This document shows positions 33,044 to 41,021 of a stretch of DNA of 43,575 nt, piece after piece. Positions within the stretch are counted from its first letter, which is position 1. Every line of letters begins with the position of its first letter. The stretch spans positions 1 to 43,575 of the forward strand of contig NCEA01000017.1 in assembly GCA_002280515.1 (NCBI GenBank), written 5' to 3'. The position numbers and the translations under genes were made by a program. The DNA is from Rhodobacterales bacterium 32-67-9 (lineage in GTDB: Bacteria > Pseudomonadota > Alphaproteobacteria > Rhodobacterales > Rhodobacteraceae). The notes beneath the pieces were generated by a model. That model was given only the letters and a program-made list of their open reading frames with translations, was not told the DNA's origin and searched no databases.

Positions 33044-34615
33044 CCGATCTCGCGGCGCCAGAGAACGGCGGTACCCAGAACTACCGCCAGCACCGAAGCG
33101 CCCAGAATAGCCGGCTTCACTGCCTGTAGCGTGGCGCCCTCAAAGGCTTCCGAGGCGATGAAGATCGACATCGTGAAGCCGATCCCGCACAGGAAGCTGG
33201 CGCCGAAAAGCTGTCGGGCGGAAATCTCGGACGAAAGCCGCGCGATGCCGAGCTTTTGCGCCACGTAGACCGTCAAGGGAATGCCGAGGGACTTGCCAAG
33301 CAAAAGCCCCAGCATGGTGCCGCTGATCTCGGGTCGCAGGAGCGAAAAGTCGGCCCCCCGGAACGAGATGCCGGTGTTGAAGAAGGCGAAAAGCGGCAGG
33401 ATCAGGAAGCTGCTCCACGTTTCCAGCGCGTGCTGAAGGTGAAACCCGGGCTCGCCCAGCCGGTCGACGATCTGCTTCAGCTTTGAGATGGTGGCCGGGC
33501 CGGCTTCGGCCTCGGGGTTGGTGATCTGGTGCCGGTAGAGCGACCGTGCCTGCAGTGCTGCGGCCTGCAAGCTGGCCGGCCGGCGCGAGGGGATGGCGGC
33601 GGCGGTCAGAACGCCCGCCAGCGTGGCGTGCAGGCCGCTTTCATGCACGAAGAACCAGAGGATCGCACCAAGCACCATATAGGGTATCCGCAGATAGACC
33701 CGGCCCGCGTTCAGCGCCAGCATGGCCGCAAAGATCGCCCCAGCGGGCAGCAGCGCCCCGGTGTCGAGACCCGCGCCATAGAAGAGGGCGATGACCACGA
33801 TTGCCCCAAGATCGTCCGCAATGGCCAAAGCAGAGACAAAGATGTTGAGCGATGTCAGAATACGGTCACCCATGAGCGTCAGGATGCCAAGGGTAAAGGC
33901 GATGTCGGTCGACATCGGCACCCCCAGCCATGTGCAGTTGGAAGACCGCGATTCATCGCGTAGAAGATCAGGGCTGGGAAAAGCATGCCGCCAAGCGCCC
34001 CCAGAAGCGGCACGGCGGCCTTGTCGATGCTGGACAGCTCGCCATTGACCAGCTCACGCTTGATCTCGATGCCGACGATCAGGAAAAAGAGCGCCATCAG
34101 GCCGTCGTTGACCCATTTCCCGACCGTCAGATCAAAGGTGAATGCGCCGAACCGAAACCCGACGAGTGTTTCGCTCCAATGCGCATAGGTCGCCGCGCCG
34201 CCGAAATTGACAAAGGCCAGCGCCGCGAAGGTGGCGAGAATCAGGACCAGCCCGGCCGGGGCCGCCCAGCGGAAGAAATCCGCGCTGGCCATTCCCACAC
34301 GTACGCCGAACGGGCGTTCCATGGCTTCGAGGATGGCGGTATCGTCCCAGACGCCGTCGTACCGGCGCCCGTCGATGAACATCATCGGCACATGGGGAAC
34401 CCTGCTCGAGCCCTGCGCGGACTTCTGATCCGCCTCCAGCTTGGCGGCGGTTTCCGGCGACCGCAGGTCGGCAGCAAACTGCACGCGGTCGAGGCCGATA
34501 CTCCCGGCCAGAGCCGTCACCGCGTCTTCGGTGTAGGCATCCGCGTCGAGCGTGTATAGCGCGCGGTGCATAGCGGCAAACCGGCCTTGTCGGTGGGCTG
34601 CAATCGCGGCACTGG
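33040..34615 (-). pseudogene. nhaA: Truncated and frameshifted NhaA-type Na+/H+ antiporter with thioredoxin-like N-terminal domain
   Basis: The C-terminal part (33040-33921) is a good NhaA half: MSTDIAFTLGILTLMGDR, then LAIADDLGAIVVIALFY, and FGASFLCGIGFTMSIFI. The preceding part (to about 34615) lies in another frame: GLMALFFLIVGIEIKRELVNGEL and YAMNRGLPTAHGWG. Before it is the end of a DsbA/thioredoxin-like domain (GRFAAMHRALYTLDADAY, then HVPMMFIDGRRYDG). The frames would join as HGWG-VPMSTD if the C tract at 33921-33925 had six bases instead of five. The 5' end is missing and abuts an RND adaptor remnant near 34.61 kb. It probably no longer makes antiporter unless the one-base loss is a sequencing error and a new start exists. 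Confidence 0.85.
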
Positions 34616-34619
34616 CCGC

Positions 34620-34904
34620 GATGCGGGCGCCCTCGGAAGGGTGGTCACGCTGACGTCGAATGCCCCGAAGGGCGAACTGGCGGTGCCGCAGCAGGCGGTG
34701 CAGCGCGATGTGCAGGGGGCGTTCGTCCTGGTCGTCGGCGACGGCAATGTCGCTGAACAGCGGCGCGTGACAGTGACACGCAGCGCCGAGGGCTATTCCG
34801 TGATCGGCGAGGGCCTTGCCGAGGGCGAACGGGTGATCACCGAAGGGCTGAACAAGGTTCGCCCCGGCGCCGTGGTCGACGCAGCCCCGCCGAAGGAAGG
34901 CTAG
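34620..34904 (+). pseudogene. C-terminal remnant of an RND efflux periplasmic adaptor (HlyD/MFP family)
   Basis: About 90 codons match the end of AcrA/MexA-type adaptors: RVVTLTSNAPKGELAVPQQAVQ, read here in two blocks, then GAFVLVVGDGNVAEQRRVTV and GLAEGERVITEGLNKVRPG. The signal peptide, lipoyl and hairpin domains are all missing. Homology starts near 34630, directly at the point where the nhaA homology ends on the other strand, so one recombination event seems to have removed both 5' ends. It lies three bases before the RND pump remnant, the normal adaptor-pump order. Confidence 0.85.
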
Positions 34905-34907
34905 ACC

Positions 34908-37534
34908 GTGCTGGCCGATACGTTCATCCGTCGTCCGCGCCTTGCCGGCGTGATTTCCATCGTGACCTTCCTTGCGGGGCTGATCGCGCTGACCTGCTTG
35001 CCGGTGGAACAGTTCCCCGACATTGTGCCGCCGCAGGTTTCGGTGGTGGCGAGCTACCCCGGTGCTGGCGCCGAGGTGGTGGAGCAGGCCGTCGCCCAGG
35101 TCATCAAAGACCAGGTGGTTGGCGTCGACGACATGATCTACATGACCTCGACCTCTGGTGCCGACGGGACCTATATCCTCAACATCCGCTTCGAGGTCGG
35201 CACAGACCCCGACATCGCCACGGTCAACGTCCAGAACCGGGTTGCGCTGGCCGAACCGCTTCTGCCTCAAGAGGTGCGCCAGACCGGCGTCCGCGTCGCC
35301 AAGAAATCAAGTTCCCTGCTGATGGGTGTTGCCCTTTTTGCCGAGGACGACCGAGTCACCGGGGGCGACCTGGCCAATTATGCGCAGCTCAACCCCCTCG
35401 ACACGCTGAAGCGCGCCGAGGGGGTCGGCGACGCCTCGATGTTCGGCGCAAACCAGTTTGCGATGCGAATCGACCTCGACGTGGACCGGCTGGCTTCGCT
35501 GAACCTGACGCCCAGTGTCGTCATGGCGGCGCTGCGCGGCCAGAACGTTCAGGCGGCGATCGGGCGTGTCGGCGGGCAGCCGGTGACGGAAGACCCCGGG
35601 GCTGCAGCTCAACATCTCGACGCAGGGCCGTCTAGAACGGCCCGAGGATTTCGCCAACATCATCGTGCGCCCGTCCGCCGACGGAAGCGCCGTGCGCGTG
35701 GGCGACGTTGCCGAGGTGACGCTTGGGGAACGCAGCACCGATGCGACCACCAGTTTCAACGGCAAGCCCGCAACACTGGTCGGCATCTACCTCGCGCCCG
35801 GCGGGAATGCGGTTGTTGCGGCCGACGGAGTCAAGGCGGCGATGGAACGTGCCGCGGAGCGTTTCCCCGACGGCATGTCATACGAGATCGTCTCGGACAG
35901 TTCGACCTTCGTGAAGGAAAGCATCAAGGAGGTAAAGAAGACGCTGTTCGATGCCTTCATCCTCGTCGTCATCGTGTTCTTCATTTTCCTCGACTCGCTT
36001 CGTGCCACCATCGTGCCGCTGATCGCGGTGCCAGTCGCGCTTGTCGGCACCTTCGCGGTGATGCTCGCAATGGGATTCACGCTTAATACCGTGTCGCTGC
36101 TGGCGCTGGTTCTTGCCATCGGGATAGCTCTTCCAGCAGTTCGCGGTCGCTGTGTCGGTCTCGATGGTGATTTCCGCCATCAACGCCCTGTCGCTGTCGC
36201 CGGCGCTTTGCGCGATCGTGCTGAAGCCCCATCATGGTCCGAAGAAGCGTATCCTGGGCCGGATTTCGAACGGCATCGACTTTGCCCGTGACCGCTACGT
36301 GACCGTTGCGGGCGCGCTGGCGCGACGTGCCGTCCTCGGGCTTGTGCTGTTGCTCGGCGCCGGTGTGCTGACGTTCGGTCTGTTCCGCGCAGTGCCGTCG
36401 GGCTTCTTGCCCGCCGAGGACAAGGGCTCATTCATCGTCGAGACGCGCCTGCCGGAAGCGGCCTCGGTGAACCGGACCGAAGCCGCGCAGCGCGAGGTGG
36501 AGAAGCGTCTGCTGGACCTGCCGGGGGTCGAGAGCGTGACGTCGGTCACCGGCTTCTCGATCCTCGACGGAATCACCAAGTCGAACGCGGCGTTCGCGCT
36601 GGTCTCGATGCATGATTTCGAGGAGCGCACGACCGCGGAAACCTCGGTCTTCACGGCGATTGCCGGCGCGATACGCCAAGGAGCGGCGATCCGCGAGGCG
36701 CAGGTCATCGCATTCAATCTGCCTCCGATCATGGGGCTTGGTAGCGGGTCGGGCTTCGAGTTGCAGTTGCAGGACAGGCAAGGGAGGTCTGCCGAAGAAC
36801 CGGCCGCGACCGCGCGCGGACTTGCCTTCGCGGCGAACGGCGACCCGCGGCTGTCGGTCGTCTACACGACCTTCTCTGCCGACAGTCCGCAGCTTTTCCT
36901 CGATATCGACCGCGAGCGTCTCTACGCCCTCGGCATCCCGGTTTCGGATGTCTTCGCCGCCCTGCAGCAGACGCTCGGCTCGGCCTATGTCAACGATTTC
37001 AACCTGTTCGGCCGGTCGTGGCAGGTGCGGATGACGGCGGCGCCGGGCGATCGCGATTCCATCGACGACATCGGGCGCATCAATGTCCGCTCGGCCACGG
37101 GAGAAATGGTGCCCGTCGGCGCCTTCGCCTCGGCCGATTACACGGTCGGGCCATTGTCCCTGCAACGCTACAACAACCTTCGCGCGGTCAAGGTCAGCGG
37201 ATCGCCCGGGCCTGGCATGTCCTCGGGCTCCGCGATCGAGGCGATGGAGGAGGTGACGGAGGCCAGCTTGCCGCCCGGTTTCGATTATGAATGGACCGGC
37301 ACCGCGTTGCAGGAAAAGCAGGCGGCGGGTCAGACGACGGTCAGTCTGGCGCTGGCGGTGCTCTTCGCCTATCTCTTCCTCGTTGCGCTTTATGAAAGCT
37401 GGACGATCCTGGTGCCGGTGATGCTGTCGGTGGTGTTCGGTGTGTCCGGTGCGATGCTCGCGCTGCTGCTGACCGGGCTGCCTTTCAACATCTACGCCCA
37501 GATCGGTCTCGTGGTGTGGCTGCTCAGCCGCTAA
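34908..37534 (+). pseudogene. Disrupted RND multidrug efflux pump (HAE1 family)
   Basis: Homology to AcrB/MexB-type pumps runs across three frames. It begins MLADTFIRRPRLAGVISIV, with FPDIVPPQVSVVASYPGA. Near 35594-35602 (VTEDPG then LQLNISTQGRL) a one-base gain, or two-base loss, shifts the frame. Near 36124-36130 the sequence jumps from LLALVLAIGI to LFQQFAVAVSVSM, an internal deletion that removes the TM4 segment with the essential Asp-Asp pair and shifts the frame again. At about 37515 homology stops after YAQIGLVV, losing the remaining C-terminal membrane part. With its adaptor also headless, the efflux system is dead. A start at 34908 (GTG) matches the family N-terminus. Confidence 0.9.
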
Positions 37535-37574
37535 CGGCGCCGCACTGCTGTCTGAACGGAAGATCCTGCGAGAG

Positions 37575-38018
37575 ATGGTTATCGGAGCGGCCCAAATAGG
37601 CCCCAACCAAAACGCCGACAGTCGGGCGACCATCGTCGTGCGGATGCTTGCGCTTCTGGAAGGGGCCGAGCGCGCGGGCTGCACGCTGACGGCCTTCCTC
37701 TCGCGCTGTTGTTTGGAGGGTCCGACCTACGTTGATGGCTGGTTCGAAACCGAGATGCCGAACGCGGCGACCCGGCTAGCAGCGGCACCGGCCGCCATCG
37801 AATGCCGGCCGAAGGATACGCTGCGCTACGCGCCCGAGCGCGATATCGTCGTGGGCGAGGCGGTCGCTCTGGCGGCGCGCGACGCTCTGGTCGATACTGC
37901 GCGCATGCATGTCGACTGGGAGGGTGATTTCCCCGTCGCCCGGCTGTTCGCTGACCGCTATGCCCGTCTGGAAGAGATCGGGCGCCACGCAATACCGCAA
38001 CCAATGGACCAAAGATGA
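37575..38018 (+). pseudogene. Chimeric remnant: N-carbamoyl-D-amino-acid-hydrolase-like start joined to an unidentified C-terminus
   Basis: The first 30 residues (MVIGAAQIGPNQNADSRATI, then VVRMLALLEGAERAGC) match the start of nitrilase-superfamily carbamoylases. The expected catalytic Glu region is scrambled, but WFETEMPNAATR, a later carbamoylase block, is recognisable. After that the frame enters about 75 residues (RYAPERDIVVGEAVALAARD, then LFADRYARLEEIGRHAIPQP) that look like a genuine protein C-terminus I cannot name. The catalytic Lys and Cys of carbamoylases are absent. Its stop overlaps the DapA-family start by four bases, so the tail probably belonged to that operon's original upstream gene. 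Confidence 0.6.
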
Positions 38019-38950
38019 CTGAGCTTATCCATCGCAACTCCTCTGGCGTTTTCGTAATCGCCGCGACGCCCTTTACCGAGGACGGCGCGCTTGACCTCGC
38101 CTCGACCGACCGGATGGTCGACTTCTACCTGGAGACCGGCGTCACCGGGATGACCATCCTCGGCATCATGGGCGAGGCGCCGAAACTCTCGGGCGAGGAA
38201 TCGCGCAGTTTCGTGAAGCGGGTGCTGGCGCGCATCGACGGACGGGTGCCGGTGATCGTCGGCGTCTCGGGCGCCGGGCTCGACCCGATGAAGGCGCTGA
38301 CGGCCGAGGTGATGGCGGCGGGCGCGGCGGGCGTGATGGTCGCGCCGATGCAGGGCATGGGACCCGAGGACCGGATCGAGGGCTATTTCGGCCAGGTTTG
38401 CAAGGCGCTTGGCCCCGATGTTCCCGTCTGCCTTCAGGATTACCCGCAAACCACTGGCGTGCGCATGTCGGTGGAAAGCATCCTGACGATCGCCCGCGAC
38501 AACCCGCAGGTGGTAATGCTGAAACATGAGGATTGGCCGGGCCTGACCAAGCTGTCACGCGTGCGGGAGGAAACCGGCACGCCGGAACAGCCGCGCCTGT
38601 CGATCCTGACCGGAAACTCGGCGCTTTTCCTGCCGCAGGAAATGCAGCGCGGCGCGGACGGGGCGATGACGGGCTTTGCCTACCCGGAGATGATGGTGCA
38701 GGTGGTGGACCTGTCGCTGAAGGGCGACCACGACCGGGCGGAGGATATCTTCGACGCCTACCTGCCGCTGGTGCGCTACGAACAGCAGCTTGGCCTTGGC
38801 CTTGCCATCCGCAAGGAGACGCTGCGGCGGCGCGGCGTCATCGCCACCGCCAAGGTCCGCGCGCCGGGGCCGGTGATGACGAAGGCCGATCACGATGAAC
38901 TGAGCCGTCTGGTCGCGCGGCTTGAGAAACGGCTGGGGGAGCTGGGCTGA
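38015..38950 (+). CDS. DapA/DHDPS-family lyase or aldolase
   Basis: A complete 311-residue TIM-barrel protein of the dihydrodipicolinate-synthase superfamily. The Schiff-base lysine is Lys170 in VVMLKHEDWPG, and Tyr143 (CLQDYPQTTG) occupies the usual catalytic tyrosine position. The N-terminal ATPFTEDGALDLASTDRMVDF and GIMGEAPKLSGEE blocks are typical, the latter replacing the TT of true DapA. It is therefore more likely a catabolic aldolase, hydratase or deaminase than lysine biosynthesis DapA. It overlaps the SDR gene (TGATG at 38948-38952) and the remnant upstream. The substrate is unknown; a second family member is at the window's left edge. Confidence 0.85.
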   Translation: MTELIHRNSSGVFVIAATPFTEDGALDLASTDRMVDFYLETGVTGMTILGIMGEAPKLSGEESRSFVKRVLARIDGRVPVIVGVSGAGLDPMKALTAEVMAAGAAGVMVAPMQGMGPEDRIEGYFGQVCKALGPDVPVCLQDYPQTTGVRMSVESILTIARDNPQVVMLKHEDWPGLTKLSRVREETGTPEQPRLSILTGNSALFLPQEMQRGADGAMTGFAYPEMMVQVVDLSLKGDHDRAEDIFDAYLPLVRYEQQLGLGLAIRKETLRRRGVIATAKVRAPGPVMTKADHDELSRLVARLEKRLGELG

Positions 38951-39738
38951 TGGATCTTGGACTGAAGGGCAAACGGGCGCTGGTCATGTCTTCCTCGCGC
39001 GGGCTGGGCCTTGGCATCGCGCGGGTGCTGGCAGAGGAGGGTGCCGATGTGCTTCTTTCCGGCCGGTCGGAGGACAAGCTGGTTGCGGCGGCCGGGGCGA
39101 TCAACGCCAAGGGGCAGGGCAGGGCGCATTGGGTCGCCTGCGATCTTGCCAGTGACGATGCCGCCGACACGCTGGCGCGGGCGGTGGCCGAAAAGCTCGG
39201 GGCGGCGGACATCCTCGTGGCCAACACCGGCGGCCCGCCGCCGGGTAATATGGTCGATGCCGACCTGTCGAAACTGACCACTCAGTTCAACCAGATGGTC
39301 TTGCGGGTGATCGAGACCACCGACCGGCTGTTGCCCGCGATGCGCAAGGCGGGTTGGGGAAGGGTGCTTGCGATCGGCTCCTCGGGTGTGATCCAGCCCA
39401 TTCCGACGCTTGCCGTGTCGAACACGATCCGCTCCGCGCTTGTCGGCTGGTCGAAATCGCTCTCGAACGACCTTGCCGCCGAGGGGATCACCGTCAACAT
39501 GCTGATCCCCGGACGCATCCATACCGAGCGTGTGGACGAACTGGATGAAGCTGCGGCCAAGCGCGGCGGAGTCACGCTGGACGAGGCGCGCGCCGCCTCG
39601 GCCAAGACCATCCCGGCCGGCCGCTACGGCACCGTCGAGGAATTCGCCAAGACCGCCGCCTTCCTCGTCTCGGAACCCGCCAGCTACATCACCGGCAGCC
39701 TCGTCCGGTGCGACGGCGGCTCCATCAGATCGGTGTGA
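38950..39738 (+). CDS. SDR-family oxidoreductase without the usual catalytic tyrosine
   Basis: A complete 262-residue short-chain dehydrogenase/reductase. The cofactor motif is MSSSRGLGLGIARVLAEEG near residue 13, with LVANTGGPPPG near 92 and the proton-relay Ser in AIGSSGVIQPIP near 142. Where YxxxK is expected the sequence reads AVSNTIRSALVGWSKSL, so the tyrosine is replaced. The C-terminus YITGSLVRCDGGSIRSV is standard. Loss of the tyrosine occurs in a known SDR subgroup of unclear reaction. Its start overlaps the DapA-family stop, so the two act in one operon. A hydantoinase-like start codon region follows three bases after the stop. Confidence 0.85.
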   Translation: MDLGLKGKRALVMSSSRGLGLGIARVLAEEGADVLLSGRSEDKLVAAAGAINAKGQGRAHWVACDLASDDAADTLARAVAEKLGAADILVANTGGPPPGNMVDADLSKLTTQFNQMVLRVIETTDRLLPAMRKAGWGRVLAIGSSGVIQPIPTLAVSNTIRSALVGWSKSLSNDLAAEGITVNMLIPGRIHTERVDELDEAAAKRGGVTLDEARAASAKTIPAGRYGTVEEFAKTAAFLVSEPASYITGSLVRCDGGSIRSV

Positions 39739-39740
39739 CC

Positions 39741-39780
39741 ATGGACCTCGTCATCAAGAACGGCACCGTCGCCACGGCCT
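39741..39780 (+). pseudogene. First 13 codons of a hydantoinase/dihydropyrimidinase-like gene
   Basis: The ATG at 39741, two bases after the SDR stop, opens MDLVIKNGTVATA, the standard N-terminus of cyclic amidohydrolases (hydantoinase, dihydropyrimidinase, allantoinase). Recognisable sequence ends at about 39780, where a zinc alcohol dehydrogenase sequence begins in another frame. The rest of the gene has been deleted. The fragment is short, so the call is tentative, but its position as the next operon gene supports it. Confidence 0.55.
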
Positions 39781-40683
39781 ATTGTCGGAGCCGTTGGCGA
39801 CGACGTGCGCTATGTTTCCCCTGGCGATCACGTGATCGCGTGCCTCTCGGTGTTCTGCGGTTCCTGCGAATATTGCCTGGGCGGCCGTCCCGCTATCTGT
39901 TCGGCGCCAGATAGCTCCGATCGGGCCGCGAAGCTGGCGCCGAGGCTTCAGCAACAGGGTCATGCAATTGGCCAGTTCATGCGCATCGGCGGTTTCGCCG
40001 AGCAAATCCTTGTTCACCAAAACTCATTGGCGAAGATCTCACGCGACATCCCGCTCGACCGGGCCGCCCTGATCTGTTGCGGTGTCACGACCGGGTTGGG
40101 CGCGGTATTCAACACGGCAAGGGTTCATCCTGGTGCCGACGTTGCCGTCTTCGGCTGTGGCGCCATCGGTCTCAACGTTATCCAGGGGGCGCGGCTGGCC
40201 GGCGCGAACAGGATTTTTGCCGTCGATGTCAATCCGGGAAAACTCGAGATGGCAGCACGTTTCGGGGCCAGCGACGTCGTCAAGGGCGAAAAGGCCGATC
40301 CTGTCAGAGCGATCATGGAGGCCACGGCCGGGCGTGGTGTCGATTTCAGTTTCGAGGCAATTGGGATGGCGAAGACGGCCGAGCAATGCTTCATGTGCCT
40401 GTCGAAGGGTGGTACGGCCACACTGATAGGCTTGATGGCCGCCGATGAAAAGGTTGCGCTCAGTGGGCTTCATTTCCTTGCGGAGCGGAAGGTGCAGGGG
40501 TGCGACATGGGATCCAACAGGTTCCGTGTCGATATGCCCCGTTACGTCCAGTTCTATCTCGACGGGCGATTGAACCTCGACGACATGATCAGCCAAAGGA
40601 TCGCGCTCGACGGTATCAACGAGGGGTTTCAAGCGATGAAAGCCGGCAAGACGGTTCGTTCCGTGGTAACCTTCGATATCTGA
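39781..40683 (+). pseudogene. Zinc-dependent alcohol dehydrogenase lacking its N-terminal catalytic part
   Basis: About 300 codons match class III-type zinc alcohol dehydrogenases from IVGAVGDDVRYVSPGDHVIA onward. The structural zinc cysteines (CGSCEYCLGGRPAIC) are intact, as are CCGVTTGLGAVFNTA and the NAD motif AVFGCGAIGLNVIQGA. The first 60 or so residues, with the catalytic zinc Cys and the following His-Glu, are missing: homology begins exactly where the hydantoinase-like start ends. The longest frame with an ATG begins at 39805. A truncated product might fold but should not be catalytic. The C-terminus (VVTFDI then TGA) is complete. Confidence 0.85.
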
Positions 40684-41021
40684 CGCGCATGGAGAAATCC
40701 GGGGCGTTGACGATACCGCTCAGAGCGTTTGGGTGATGCCGCAGGAGTGAGCTGCGACTGGTCGATTGAAGTGACGTGCGGGCTGACGGGCTTCAGGGCC
40801 TGAAACTTGACGCCAAACCTAAACATGTCTCCGCGGGGCATGGCCGGGACCATCCAGAGCCCAAACCCGGCATCTGGTTGACCACAGGCGGGGCGGATCG
40901 AAACGGCCGAGAGGGTCTGGCCCTTGCCCGCGCTTCCGTCCTGTGCGACGCCTTGGTCGGACTGGGCCGTGCTGCTGCGTCACGGATCAGTTGCCGTCGT
41001 GTCCCGGAACGAACACCTGTG
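40684..41021. other. 338-base gap before the MFS gene, no recognisable gene
   Basis: The frame of the MFS gene is open back to 40776, but the translated upstream part has no membrane character or family match. No clear promoter pair, terminator or repeat stands out. The stretch follows a truncated gene, so it may hold debris plus the promoter of the MFS gene. Confidence 0.45.

Noticed and set aside
33915-33930. Programmed ribosomal frameshift in nhaA
   Set aside because: The gene is also truncated at its 5' end and has no downstream stimulatory structure that I can see; simple mutation or sequencing error is more likely.
36428-37684. 418-codon open frame on the minus strand
   Set aside because: Antisense of the RND pump remnant; Arg/His/Gln-rich with no family match.
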